DNA from: Nocardia terpenica
GTDB taxonomy: Bacteria; Actinomycetota; Actinomycetes; Mycobacteriales; Mycobacteriaceae
Assembly: GCF_013186535.1 (NCBI RefSeq)
Contig: NZ_JABMCZ010000005.1
Location: forward strand, 1,426,001 to 1,490,000
DNA length: 64,000 nt
Direction: 5' to 3'
Position 1 is the stretch's first letter. Each line of letters opens with the position of its first letter. The translations under genes and the position numbers were made by a program. Positions 51,511 through 60,067 of the stretch are shown piece by piece. Under the pieces are notes generated by a model, which saw nothing but the letters and a program-made list of their open reading frames with translations, ran no database searches and was not told the origin of the DNA.

Positions 51511-52677
51511 TACAGCGGCTGAATTCGTGTTGTCGCTGGGCTTGACGGCCGTGGCTGGTGGGTGGGGTACATCTGGTGGGTGCGGTATCCGCAAGGCGGT
51601 GGGCTGACCGCCGAGCGACGGATGTTGCGGGAGCGGTTGCGGCTGGAAGCCGCGGACGCTTTCGCCCGGGGCGAGGACAATGCGGTGATCGCCCACCGGC
51701 TGCGAGTCAGCGTGCGGTCGGTGCAACGGTGGCGCCAGGCGTGGGGATCGGCGGGGCGGGAAGCGTTGCGGTCCAAGGGCCCCGCGTCGCTGCCGTTGCT
51801 GTCCGACGAACAGTTCCAGGTACTCGAACACGAGCTGGCCAAGGGCCCGGCCGAGCACGGCTGGCCGGACCAGAAATGGACTCTGGCCAGGATCAAGACC
51901 GTGATCGGGCGCCGGTTCCACATCTCCTACACGATCAAGGGGGTGTCGTTGTTGTTGCACCGGCACGGGTGGAGCCGTCAGCAACCTGCCCGCCGGGCGG
52001 TCGAACGCGACGACGCGGCGGTCGCGACGTGGGTGAAGGACGTGTGGCCGCACGTAAAACCGCCGCGGCGGCGCTCGGAGCCTGGGTCGTGTTCGAAGAC
52101 GAAGCCGGGTTCACGATGACGCCGCCGACCGCACGGACCTGGGCGCCACGCGGGCACACCCCGATCGTGCGGGTCCGGGGCCGAACCACCCGCCGGATAT
52201 CGATCGCCGCGCTGACCTGCTACAAGCCCGGCCATCGGTCCCGGCTGATCTGGCGACCGTATCGGCACGACCGAAATAGTTCGGGCAGGAAGAGCTTCGC
52301 CTGGACCGACTACCGGGACCTGCTCATCGCCGCCCACCGGCAACTCGGCGGGCCGATCGTGGTCTGCTGGGACAACCTCAACACCCACCTCACCGCCGGC
52401 ATGCGCCGATTCGTCACCGGCCACGACTGGCTCACTGTCTACCAACTGCCCGCCTACGCGCCCGATCTGAATCCGACCGAAGGCATCTGGTCACTACTGC
52501 GGCGAGGCCGGCTGGCCAACCGCATCATCACCGACCCCGACCACCTCATGCGCATCGTGCGCAGCGACCTGCACCGCATCGGCTACCACCCCAACCTGAT
52601 CGACGGCTGCCTCACCGCAACCGGACTCACACCCACCCCGAAACGATCATGACGACAACACGAAATCAGCCTCTGTA
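51511..52677 (+). mobile_element. IS630 family insertion sequence, complete
   Basis: Terminal inverted repeats are visible: TACAGCGGCTGAATTCGTGT plus five bases at 51511-51535 and the reverse complement of TACAGAGGCTGATTTCGTGT plus five at 52653-52677, matching at 23 of 25 positions. Both ends are bounded by TA, the target that the IS630/Tc1-mariner group duplicates. The length of about 1.17 kb is normal. The right end abuts the last residues of a cytochrome P450 fragment on the minus strand. Confidence 0.9.
51580..52652 (+). CDS. IS630 transposase, two frames joined by -1 frameshift
   Basis: A DDE transposase. The first frame (GTG at 51580, ending at 52119) holds the helix-turn-helix part (ERRMLRERLRLEAADAFARG, AHRLRVSVRSVQRWRQAWG) and runs through WTLARIKTVIGRRFHISYT. 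The second frame holds the catalytic core: VVFEDEAGFTMTPP (first Asp), IVVCWDNLNTHL (second Asp) and LPAYAPDLNPTEGIWSLL (Glu). The frames meet at AAAA (52056-52059, read GTA-AAA). A -1 slip there gives a continuous protein across the usual LGAWVVFEDEAG junction. Programmed slippage is likely, since both parts are otherwise intact and the ends of the element are complete. Confidence 0.88.
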
Positions 52678-52890
52678 GTCTGTCCGGGAGCGTGTTCGGA
52701 TTCGTAGCCGGAGCGCGCGGGGGCGCAGCATACCGATGTGTGAGGGCCGGATATGGTCGCCCGCAACCGGTTCCAGCTGCCACCGGCTGGCGATCGAGGC
52801 CAGGGCGAGGGTGGCTTCGGTGAACGCGAAATGGCCGGCCATGCATCTGCGAGGTCCGGAACCGAAGGCGATGCCGCACGCTGATACCGG
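52678..52890 (-). pseudogene. Cytochrome P450, C-terminal fragment
   Basis: About 65 residues remain on the minus strand: the heme-binding loop CGIAFGSGPRRCMAGHFAFT with the axial Cys, then EATLALASIASRWQLEPVAG and PSHIGMLRPRALRLRIRTR. The first ~330 residues are missing, cut at about 52890. The 3' end is interrupted by the IS630 right terminus a few residues before the expected stop. Confidence 0.8.
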
Positions 52891-52930
52891 GTGCGGAGCT
52901 CATGGTCCGAACTCCTCCGGTGCGTGGTGA

Positions 52931-53632
52931 TCAGACGATCTTCACGCCGAAGCGGCGGCCCAGGGCCATGCCGACGGCGGCGTGGAAGTGGGCGTACATC
53001 TCCAGGCCGCGGGAGCAGACCAGGTCGCCGAGGTCGAGGATGTCGGTCCAGCCGTATTCTCGAAGGAGTTGGACGGCAACGGCTTTCGCGTCGGGGTCGT
53101 CACCGGCGATGAACATGGTGTGGTCGCCGCCGCCGATGGACTTCGGGTCCACGACGGTCTCCTGTTCTTGGGTGACAAAGGCTTTCACCACTCGGGTCCC
53201 GGGGAGCGCACGCTGGATCTGCTCGCCGAGGCTGTCGGTGTCGACCGGATGCAGTAGCGGCATGAAACCCCATGGGGTGCGCCATTTATGGGCCGTGTCG
53301 TGGTTGTAGACATAGGGGACCGCGTAGTCGATGAGCGTTTTCCCGGTCAACTGTTCGCCGATGCCCGATAGCACCTGGTAGGCGTGGTCACCGGAAATGC
53401 CGTTGATGACCATGTCGGCGGCCGCGGCGGCCTCGCCGAAGGTGAGCAGTGTGGCGCCGGGATGGTCGTTCAGCCAGTCGAGGTAGGGCGGGTTGCCCAT
53501 CTGGTCGGGTTCGGTCCGCGCCAGGGTGGCCTGCGGGTCGCGGGTGCCGACGAACACCTCGTGTCCGAGTTCCAGCAGCTTGGCGGCGTGGCTGCGGGCG
53601 CCGCCTCCGGTGCCCAGGATCGCGATCTTCAT
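52931..53632 (-). CDS. NAD(P)-binding F420 reductase-like oxidoreductase
   Basis: A 233-residue protein of the NADPH-dependent F420 reductase/F420-oxidoreductase group. The nucleotide-binding start is KIAILGTGGGARSHAAKLLELGHEVFVGTRDPQATL, followed by EAAAAADMVINGISGDH, LTGKTLIDYAVPY and PGTRVVKAFVTQEQETVVDP. The C-terminal helix CSRGLEMYAHFHAAVGMALG is typical. It could supply or use reduced F420 for other enzymes. The start is the ATG at 53632. It is isolated between the P450 relic and IS110. Confidence 0.85.
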   Translation of the reverse strand: MKIAILGTGGGARSHAAKLLELGHEVFVGTRDPQATLARTEPDQMGNPPYLDWLNDHPGATLLTFGEAAAAADMVINGISGDHAYQVLSGIGEQLTGKTLIDYAVPYVYNHDTAHKWRTPWGFMPLLHPVDTDSLGEQIQRALPGTRVVKAFVTQEQETVVDPKSIGGGDHTMFIAGDDPDAKAVAVQLLREYGWTDILDLGDLVCSRGLEMYAHFHAAVGMALGRRFGVKIV

Positions 53633-53867
53633 GGTTTCCTTACCTTTCTTCTCGGGTGCTGGAAGCTACTGGCTGCCATAGGCTTTCCTGCACCCGGGAG
53701 CGTCGGGTATGGCTTTCATGGTGCAGCCGCTGATGGCCCAGGGGGATTGGCCGCCCGGCGTTCCGCGACGACTCGACCGCTGATTGAGATACGCGACCCG
53801 ATCGCTTCGTAAGGACACGACGGCGCAGTCGTCTGCCGGACAACCGAACAACGTGTGGAGAACGGAA

Positions 53868-55073
53868 GTGGTCGTGCGACAACATCTGTGGGCTGGTATT
53901 GACGCCGGTAAATCGGCGCATCACTGCGTCGTCATCGATACCGACGGCAAGCGACGGCTCTCGCGCCGGATCGCCAACGACGAACCCGCTCTGCTGGATC
54001 TGATCGAGGCCGTCACGGGCCTGGTCGACAACGCCGAGGTGACGTGGGCGATCGACCTCAACCACGGTGGGGCCGCGTTGTTGATCGCCCTGTTGCTCGG
54101 TCGGGACCAGCGGCTGCTCTATATTCCCGGACGGACGGTGCACTGGGCTTCGGGCACCTATCGGGGCGACGGCAAGACCGACGCCAAAGATGCCGCGATC
54201 ATCGCCGACCAGGCCCGTATGCGCCGCGACTTGCAGCCACTGCGCGTGGGTGACGAAGCAGCGATCGAGTTGCGGATCCTCACCTCGCGGCGCACCGACC
54301 TGGGCTGCGACCGCACCCGCGCGATCAACCGATTGCGCGCCCAGCTGCTGGAATACTTCCCCGCTCTCGAGCGCGCGTTCGATCTGGCCCACAACAAAGC
54401 GGCGTTGATCCTGCTCACCGGCTACCAAACCCCCGACGGGCTCCGCGCGATCGGCACCGCCCGCCTCGAGGCATGGTTGCGTAAACGTAAGGCCCGCAAC
54501 AGCGCCCGCGTCGCCAGCGCCGCGGTCGAAGCGGCTCGATCGCAGCGCACCGCGGTGCCCGGCCAGCGACTCGGCGCAGCGATGGTGGCCCGCCTGGCGC
54601 AGGAGGTGATCCAGCTCGACATCGAGATCGCCGAGATCGAAGCGATGATCGAGCAGCGATTTCGCCGCCACCGCCACGCCGAAACCATCGTGAGCATGCC
54701 CGGCTTCGGAGCCTTGCTCGGCGCGGAATTCATCGCCGCGACCGGCGGGGACATGACCGTCTTCAACAGCGTCGATCGCCTCGCCGGTGTCGCCGGTCTG
54801 GCCCCGGTTCCCCGGGACTCGGGCCGGGTGAGCGGCAACCTCAAACGGCCGCGCCGCTACGACCGGCGCTTGCTGCGAGCCTGCTACCTCGCCGCCCAAA
54901 TCGCGGCCATCCACGACCCGGTCTCCCGGGGCTACTACCAGCGCAAGAGAACCGAGGGCAAAAACCACACCCAGGCTGTTATCGCCCTGGCCCGGCGACG
55001 CCTCAATGTCTTGTGGGCGATGCTCCGAACGAGAACCCCATACCAGCCCGCCCCGGGGACCGTTCCGGCTTGA
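53868..55073 (+). CDS. IS110 family transposase
   Basis: A 401-residue IS110 transposase. The N-terminal DEDD RuvC-like domain starts WAGIDAGKSAHHCVVIDTDG with the first Asp; VTWAIDLNHGGAALLIALLL carries the Glu/Asp region; and DGKTDAKDAAIIADQAR is the family signature. The C-terminal transposase_20 domain has VSMPGFGALLGAEFIAATG, VDRLAGVAGLAPVPRDSG (with the catalytic Ser) and ARRRLNVLWAMLR. The start is the GTG at 53868. IS110 elements have no clear inverted repeats, so ends are not called; the ~230 bp upstream (53633-53867) carry no gene and probably hold the left end and its guide-RNA region. Confidence 0.9.
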   Translation: MVVRQHLWAGIDAGKSAHHCVVIDTDGKRRLSRRIANDEPALLDLIEAVTGLVDNAEVTWAIDLNHGGAALLIALLLGRDQRLLYIPGRTVHWASGTYRGDGKTDAKDAAIIADQARMRRDLQPLRVGDEAAIELRILTSRRTDLGCDRTRAINRLRAQLLEYFPALERAFDLAHNKAALILLTGYQTPDGLRAIGTARLEAWLRKRKARNSARVASAAVEAARSQRTAVPGQRLGAAMVARLAQEVIQLDIEIAEIEAMIEQRFRRHRHAETIVSMPGFGALLGAEFIAATGGDMTVFNSVDRLAGVAGLAPVPRDSGRVSGNLKRPRRYDRRLLRACYLAAQIAAIHDPVSRGYYQRKRTEGKNHTQAVIALARRRLNVLWAMLRTRTPYQPAPGTVPA

Positions 55074-55114
55074 CAAAGTCATTGAGAATCCCCCTGATTT
55101 GTCGGGGGTGAGTG

Positions 55115-55519
55115 CTACTTGTCCCAGGTGATGGGCGGGGTGTGGATGCCGGGTCGCATAAGCAGGTAGTCGCGCACGTTGGTGACCGATCCGTCCGCGG
55201 TGTGCTCCTGCAGGCTGACTCCGGCCATAGTGAGGGCGGCGTGGTCGTGGCCGTGGCAGACGACCCAGTACTCCACTGCCGAGCTGTTGCCCCTGGTGAA
55301 CGGGGTGCCGAATCGGACCTCGTAGCTGTCCATGGTCGGGAACAGCCGCTTCAGATTCATCACTCGCGGTGCACGCCCGCGCACCATCTCATCGAAGGGA
55401 TGCTGACCGACGCAGTCCGGCGCGTAACGCAGCCCCATCGCATCGGGATCCATTGCATTCCACGATTTTTCGTAATCTCTCGCCCAATCTGCGGCTATCC
55501 GGTCGATATCCACGTGCAC
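55115..55519 (-). CDS. SnoaL-like / NTF2-fold protein
   Basis: A 134-residue protein with the NTF2-like cone fold seen in SnoaL-type polyketide cyclases and many small isomerases: ARDYEKSWNAMDPDAMGLRYAPDCVGQHP at the start, MNLKRLFPTMDSYEVRFGTPF, and AVEYWVVCHGHDHAAL with the His pair, ending in NVRDYLLMRPG. The function is unknown. It is divergent from the TetR gene, and the palindrome at 55622-55650 lies between them, so the TetR protein may control it. Confidence 0.8.
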   Translation of the reverse strand: MHVDIDRIAADWARDYEKSWNAMDPDAMGLRYAPDCVGQHPFDEMVRGRAPRVMNLKRLFPTMDSYEVRFGTPFTRGNSSAVEYWVVCHGHDHAALTMAGVSLQEHTADGSVTNVRDYLLMRPGIHTPPITWDK

Positions 55520-55621
55520 TCCTCTCGTCGGGGCGTCGCGCGATGCGACCGCCGATAGCGCAGCGGATGGTCGATAAACCGTTCCCGACTCCCGACCAAG
55601 TTGCTGCTCGATAGCTCATGA

Positions 55622-55650
55622 ATGTACATGAGTACTGTACTGTTGTACAT
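55622..55650. promoter_or_regulatory. TetR operator in divergent promoter
   Basis: A 29-base near-palindrome: outer arms ATGTACA and TGTACAT, inner arms AGTAC and GTACT, symmetric about the central TG. It lies 31 bp before the GTG of the TetR gene and 102 bp before the SnoaL-like gene. The ATG inside it at 55618 cannot be the real TetR start. Confidence 0.8.
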
Positions 55651-55680
55651 AGTCGACTGTGGAAAGAGGTGAGGAGACGG

Positions 55681-56283
55681 GTGACACACTCTGGTGAAGG
55701 CGATGATGCCGTGACGACCGCGCGGCGTCGCGCGGGTAAGGCGAGCCGCGAGCGCATCGCCGCCGGGGCCATGGCGGTGATCGCGGAGCGTGGGGTGGAG
55801 GGGTTGACCCACCGTGCCGTCGCCGAGGCTGCCGGAGTGTCGCTGGGGTCCACCACGTATTACTTCACCGACCGGGAAGACCTCATCGGCGCGGCCCTCG
55901 AGCTGACGGTGCGGCGGTTCGCCGACTATCTCACCGCCTGGGCCGATGAGCACGCCGAGGACACCCCGGCGCAAGTGTGCGAGGCGTTGACCGAGGCCCT
56001 GATGCGATGCTTCGGTGCGGATCGCGACACGAAACTGCTCGAATTCGAGCTGTATGCGGCGGCCACGCGTCGGCTGGCGTTGCGGCCGCACGCGAATCGC
56101 TTCGTCGAACTGTCCGCGGCGGCGATGGAGCGGCATTTCGACCCGGTGACCGCGGCTGCGGTGATGAGTGCCATGACAGGTCTGTTCGTGAACGGTCTCA
56201 CCCAGGGCGTGACTCCCGAACGTGACGCGGTCGCCGCCGTGCTGCGCCGCATCCTGTGCGGCATCGGAGATTCGAGCACATGA
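55681..56283 (+). CDS. TetR family regulator
   Basis: A 200-residue TetR regulator. Helix-turn-helix at about residues 20-65 (GKASRERIAAGAMAVIAERG, LTHRAVAEAAGVSLGSTTYYF), followed by TDREDLIGAALELTV. The C-terminal domain is RRFADYL...ALMRCFG...AVMSAMTGLFVNGL. The GTG at 55681 follows GAGGTGAGGAGA and clears the operator. Its stop overlaps the next gene by four bases (ATGA), so the regulator and the winged-helix protein are co-translated. Confidence 0.9.
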   Translation: MTHSGEGDDAVTTARRRAGKASRERIAAGAMAVIAERGVEGLTHRAVAEAAGVSLGSTTYYFTDREDLIGAALELTVRRFADYLTAWADEHAEDTPAQVCEALTEALMRCFGADRDTKLLEFELYAAATRRLALRPHANRFVELSAAAMERHFDPVTAAAVMSAMTGLFVNGLTQGVTPERDAVAAVLRRILCGIGDSST

Positions 56284-57452
56284 GCACGACGATTCCCGTA
56301 ATCACCGATGAGCAGCGGCGTGCGCTGCTGACGTCCCGGCATCTGCTTGCGCCGCACCGGCGTGCGGCGTGCGCTGCGGGAGTGGTCGACGCCGTGCTGG
56401 GCCTGCACGCCACCGATCCCGCGACGGTGTACCTGTCGGCGGCCGCGCGGTTGGCCGATCCACAGCACGATGACATCGAGCGTGACCTCTACGACCGGAC
56501 CCAGCTGGTGCGGATGACCGGAATGCGCGGCACCCTGTTCGTCGTCACCACGGAGCTGGCGCCGACGGTGCTGGCCGCGACCAGCCGCTCGCACGCGGCG
56601 GCCCGCACGGCGGGACTGCTGCGAGTCCTGGAGCAGGCCGACCTCGGCGACCACGCCACCCTGGCAGGGCTTTTCGACGAGGTGCTGGCCCTGCTGCGCG
56701 GCCGCGGCGAACTGACCACCCGAGAGATCGCCGCCGAAATCCCCGTGCTGCAAAAGCAATTGGCCGTCTCGGCCGGGAAGTCGTACGAGTCGCGGCGCAG
56801 TCTGGCGGTGGAGGTGGCATTCGCCATGGCCGCCGATGGACACATCGTGCGGGCCGGGCGGCGGGGCGGCTGGACCAGCACACAGCACGCGTGGGCCGCC
56901 GCGCCCGCACTCCCTCAAATTCCGGTGCGGGAGGCCAGGGCCGAACTGGCCCGCCGATGGCTGACCGCGTTCGGGCCCGGGACCGTCGCCGACCTGAAAT
57001 GGTGGACGGGCTGGACCGTGACCGATACCCGAAAAGCCTTGCGCGACAGCACGGCCATCGAGGTATCGCTCGAAAGCGAACCGGGATACGCCCTCGAGTC
57101 CCACCTCGAGCCCTTCGAATCGCCGGAACCGGCGGCCGTCCTGCTGCCCGCACTGGATCCGACGCCGATGGGGTGGCGCAACCGCGACTTCTACCTCGAC
57201 CGGGCCCACGTCCCCGCCCTATTCGACCGGATGGGCAATATCGGTCCCACGATTTGGTGGAACGGCCGCATTGTTGGCGGATGGGCGCAACGCCGAAACA
57301 GCACCCTCGCCGCTCGGTTCCTCGCCGACCCCGGACGAGCCGCCCGCAAGGCAATCGGCACCGAGATCGACAGAATGACAAGCTATCTCGCCGACCGCCG
57401 CTTCACCCCCGCCTACCGCACGCCGCTCGAGCGCGAACTCGCCGGTCCCTGA
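56280..57452 (+). CDS. Winged-helix DNA-binding protein (HTH_42, AlkZ/YcaQ-like)
   Basis: A 390-residue protein of the HTH_42 family, which includes the interstrand-crosslink glycosylases AlkZ and YcaQ. Family segments: VVDAVLGLHATDPATVYLSA (in AlkZ-type enzymes the equivalent stretch bears the catalytic Q-x-D or Q-x-Q), RMTGMRGTLFVVTTEL, VADLKWWTGWTV, and LLPALDPTPMGWRNRDFYL with the closing GNIGPTIWWNGRIVGGWAQR. The catalytic position reads H-A-T-D, as in the broader actinobacterial group with no proven glycosylase activity. ATGA overlap with the TetR gene. A self-protection role is possible but unproven. Confidence 0.82.
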   Translation: MSTTIPVITDEQRRALLTSRHLLAPHRRAACAAGVVDAVLGLHATDPATVYLSAAARLADPQHDDIERDLYDRTQLVRMTGMRGTLFVVTTELAPTVLAATSRSHAAARTAGLLRVLEQADLGDHATLAGLFDEVLALLRGRGELTTREIAAEIPVLQKQLAVSAGKSYESRRSLAVEVAFAMAADGHIVRAGRRGGWTSTQHAWAAAPALPQIPVREARAELARRWLTAFGPGTVADLKWWTGWTVTDTRKALRDSTAIEVSLESEPGYALESHLEPFESPEPAAVLLPALDPTPMGWRNRDFYLDRAHVPALFDRMGNIGPTIWWNGRIVGGWAQRRNSTLAARFLADPGRAARKAIGTEIDRMTSYLADRRFTPAYRTPLERELAGP

Positions 57453-57472
57453 GACCACCCGCTGAGGGGGAA

Positions 57473-57494
57473 ACCGCCGGTCCGGACCGGCGGT
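57473..57494. terminator. Bidirectional palindrome between convergent genes
   Basis: A perfect 22-base palindrome built from ACCGCCGGTCC and its complement GGACCGGCGGT. It lies between the plus-strand winged-helix gene and the minus-strand aldo/keto reductase gene and touches the latter's stop codon. It could end both transcripts. Confidence 0.6.
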
Positions 57495-58246
57495 CACATC
57501 TTCCCGAGAGCATCGATCGCGGATACCTCGGATTCCGACAGCCTCACGTCGAGCGCACCAAAATTCTCCGTAATGCGCTCGACGTGAACCGATTTCGGAA
57601 TCGCCGGGATGTCGTGAGCAAAGTGCCACGCCAGGAGCACCTGCGCGCTACTCGCTCGGTGCCGGTCGGCGATCCCGGTCAGGATCGGATGGGTCAGCGT
57701 GGGGCGGCGCAGCGGGCTGTGGCCCTCCAGGAGGATTCCGCGTTCACGATGGGCGGCAACGAGCGTCGGGTCGTAGAGCGCCGGGTTGAATCTGATCTGA
57801 TTCACCGCGGGCGCTCGTCCGGTCGCCGCGACGAGCGCGTCGAGCTGCTCGATGCTGTGGTTGCTGACACCGATCGCATCGGCCCGCCCGGTGGACGCGA
57901 CCGAAAATCGGTCCCACACCCGAGCGTTGTCCTCGGGGCTCTTCAGCGGAAAATGCATGAGCCACAGGTCCACTCGCTCCAGGCCCAACGCTCGCAGGCT
58001 CGCGGTGAGGGCTTCGGTTTCGCCGCCCGGTGTGCGCTGCGGGTATTTCGTGGTGACGAAGACCTCCTCGCGGTCGATCCCGCTGTCCCGGAGGGCGCGG
58101 CCGACCTGATCTTCGTTGCCGTACAGCTGGGCGGTGTCGATATGCCGGTAGCCGACCTCGAGGGCGTGGCGGACGGCGCGATAGGCGTTGTCACCCTTGA
58201 TCTGCCAGGTGCCCAGCCCGAGCCTCGGCAGCGACGCCGGGCTCAT
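57494..58246 (-). CDS. Aldo/keto reductase
   Basis: A 250-residue NADPH-dependent reductase with the AKR TIM barrel. Catalytic Asp and Tyr in HIDTAQLYGNEDQVG, Lys in VFVTTKYPQRTPG and His in VDLWLMHFPLKSP. The cofactor-binding tail is AIPKSVHVERITENFGALDVRLSE. Length is slightly short for the family but complete. The ATG at 58246 overlaps the stop of the upstream Gfo/Idh gene by four bases; the two make an operon. Confidence 0.93.
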   Translation of the reverse strand: MSPASLPRLGLGTWQIKGDNAYRAVRHALEVGYRHIDTAQLYGNEDQVGRALRDSGIDREEVFVTTKYPQRTPGGETEALTASLRALGLERVDLWLMHFPLKSPEDNARVWDRFSVASTGRADAIGVSNHSIEQLDALVAATGRAPAVNQIRFNPALYDPTLVAAHRERGILLEGHSPLRRPTLTHPILTGIADRHRASSAQVLLAWHFAHDIPAIPKSVHVERITENFGALDVRLSESEVSAIDALGKM

Positions 58247-59181
58247 CGCGGGTTGACGATGGCGTCGATGTCCAGGGTCACCGCGAGGGTGCCCAGCACC
58301 GTGTCCGGGCCGATCCGGTTGGTGGCTCGGCCGTGCAGACAGGCCAGGACGTGGTCGATCATCGCCGAGTAGGGATCGGCCGCCGGGAGCTGTGTCGTCT
58401 CCTCGCCCTTGGATGTGTAGGTGGTGACCGTGGCGGTGGGTTTGCCGTCGAAGCCCTGGGTGAAGGCCGCGTCGAGAACACCGTCGGTGAAGGTGGCGCG
58501 GTAGCCGCCACGCGATCCGTAGGGCATGGGCATGCGGGAGGACGCCGAGCACCGGGCCGACGCGGCCGGGTAGCCGAGGACGGCCTCCACCACCCCCGTA
58601 TCGGGACCGCATGCGGTCGCGGTGATGTCGAGAGTGGCGGGGACGCCGAGGGTTTGGACGATGAGATCGATATCGCCGTGCATCATATCGAGCGGGATCG
58701 CGTCCACACCGAGGCTGACCCCCGGCCACAGCAGGGCGGTGGCCTGCTCCACGGCCAGATGCTCGAGCCGACCGTACTTCCACGAGGAGACCGCGTCGAA
58801 CAGCAGTTGATTCGCGGGCAGGAACCGGTCGTACATGTCGACGAAGACCTGCCGATCACTCGCCTCCGCGGCTTCGGCGACCTTCTTCGCCGCTGCCGTA
58901 TCGGTGGCCAGCGGCAGCTCGGTGAGCACGTGTTTGCCCGCGTCCACCGCGCGCAGCACGGTGTCGGAGTGCATGTCGGTCGGCAGGCAGATATCGATGA
59001 GTTCGATGGCGGGATCGGCAAATACCGAGTCGAGATCGGTGGTCGTGGCGAAACCGTAGCGATCGGCCAGCGACCGTAGCACCTCGGGGCGGCGGCCGAA
59101 TACCGTCACCTCGACGTCGCGTGTGGCATAGACGGCGGCGTGCGCTTGGCCGAAACCTGTTCCCAGCAAGGCGATCTTCAT
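58243..59181 (-). CDS. Gfo/Idh/MocA family oxidoreductase
   Basis: A 312-residue sugar or polyol dehydrogenase-like protein. The Rossmann start is KIALLGTGFGQAHAAVYATRDVEVTVFGRR, then ELIDICLPTDMHSDTVLRAVDAGKHVLTELPLATD, where the usual E-K-P-L loop reads E-L-P-L, so the catalytic Lys is replaced by Leu. The C-terminal barrel-like sheet includes DMMHGDIDLIVQTLG. The missing Lys raises doubt about classical dehydrogenase activity. RBS GGAGG lies before the ATG at 59181. Confidence 0.87.
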   Translation of the reverse strand: MKIALLGTGFGQAHAAVYATRDVEVTVFGRRPEVLRSLADRYGFATTTDLDSVFADPAIELIDICLPTDMHSDTVLRAVDAGKHVLTELPLATDTAAAKKVAEAAEASDRQVFVDMYDRFLPANQLLFDAVSSWKYGRLEHLAVEQATALLWPGVSLGVDAIPLDMMHGDIDLIVQTLGVPATLDITATACGPDTGVVEAVLGYPAASARCSASSRMPMPYGSRGGYRATFTDGVLDAAFTQGFDGKPTATVTTYTSKGEETTQLPAADPYSAMIDHVLACLHGRATNRIGPDTVLGTLAVTLDIDAIVNPR

Positions 59182-59205
59182 GAGGCCCCTCCTTCGAATC
59201 GTGCG

Positions 59206-60015
59206 TCACATTCCCGGGTTGGAGAACACTTCGAATCGGTTGCCGGTCGGGTCGACGATGCGTGCGTAGACCAGGCCGTCCGGGTTGGTGTCGGGGCCGA
59301 ATTCGACCACCGCTCCGAGGTTTTCGGCGAGTTCGCTCACCTCGGGGACATCGCCGACCAGGAACGAGGGCACCAGATAGTCGGCGCCGTTCGGGCCGAG
59401 GTCGTACATCCCGCCGGAGGGCCATTCGTTGCCGGTGAAGATGTTGTAGTACTGCTTGCCGCCCGCGGTGTCGTCGAACTCGAAACGCCAGCCGAACGCC
59501 TGCGTGTAGAAGGATTGCGTGGCCTTGGGGTCGGTGGTTCCGACCTCGAACCAGGCCATCGAACCCCGCGCGGGTTTGGCGGCGGCCTGGACCATGTAGT
59601 CCTCCCCTGCCTCCATGCGTTCCTCGAATCTTTCGCTCGTGCTGCGGGAGAACAGCGAGAAGGGGTTGCCCTGCGGGTCGGCGAGGACGGCGAACCAGGT
59701 CACGTCGCCGACCTGCGTGGCCGGAATCATCACGGTCGCACCGAGTTTCGTGAGTCGGGTGACGTCGGCGGCGACGTCGGTGGACAGGATGGACACGTTG
59801 ATCTGCTCGGTGGCGGCGGGGGTTTCGAAGAGGGCGCCCATTGGGAACGGGGCGTTGGACGCGATGATGCGGATGTAGCGGCGGCCGTCGATCGATGAGT
59901 CCGGGTCCAGCTCGTAGGTCCAGCCTAGCAGCCGGGAGTAGAACGTCTGCGCCGGTTCCGCGTCTCGGGTGCTGATCTCGAACCAGACGATCTGTCCGGG
60001 TGTCAGAGCGTTCAT
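59206..60015 (-). CDS. Two-domain VOC family protein (glyoxalase-like)
   Basis: A 269-residue protein with two VOC modules in tandem. The first starts PGQIVWFEISTRDAEPAQTFYSRLLGWTYE and ends VLADPQGNPFSLF. The second starts GSMAWFEVGTTDPKATQSFYTQAFGWRFE and ends IVDPTGNRFEVFSNPG. Each has the Glu/Phe-rich closing strand that often gives a metal ligand. The architecture resembles proteins annotated as hydroxylases or glyoxalase-like resistance proteins in actinobacteria. The ATG at 60015 is used (another at 60024). It is upstream of the Gfo/Idh gene by 24 bp on the same strand. Confidence 0.85.
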   Translation of the reverse strand: MNALTPGQIVWFEISTRDAEPAQTFYSRLLGWTYELDPDSSIDGRRYIRIIASNAPFPMGALFETPAATEQINVSILSTDVAADVTRLTKLGATVMIPATQVGDVTWFAVLADPQGNPFSLFSRSTSERFEERMEAGEDYMVQAAAKPARGSMAWFEVGTTDPKATQSFYTQAFGWRFEFDDTAGGKQYYNIFTGNEWPSGGMYDLGPNGADYLVPSFLVGDVPEVSELAENLGAVVEFGPDTNPDGLVYARIVDPTGNRFEVFSNPGM

Positions 60016-60067
60016 CGTTTCCTCCATGGTCGTTTTCCGTTGCCGCGCCGGGGATTCCGACGGGTGT

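Noticed and set aside
55089..55108. Terminator CCCCC...GGGGG after the IS110 transposase
   Set aside because: The stem is only five pairs. It may belong to the IS end, but nothing confirms either reading.
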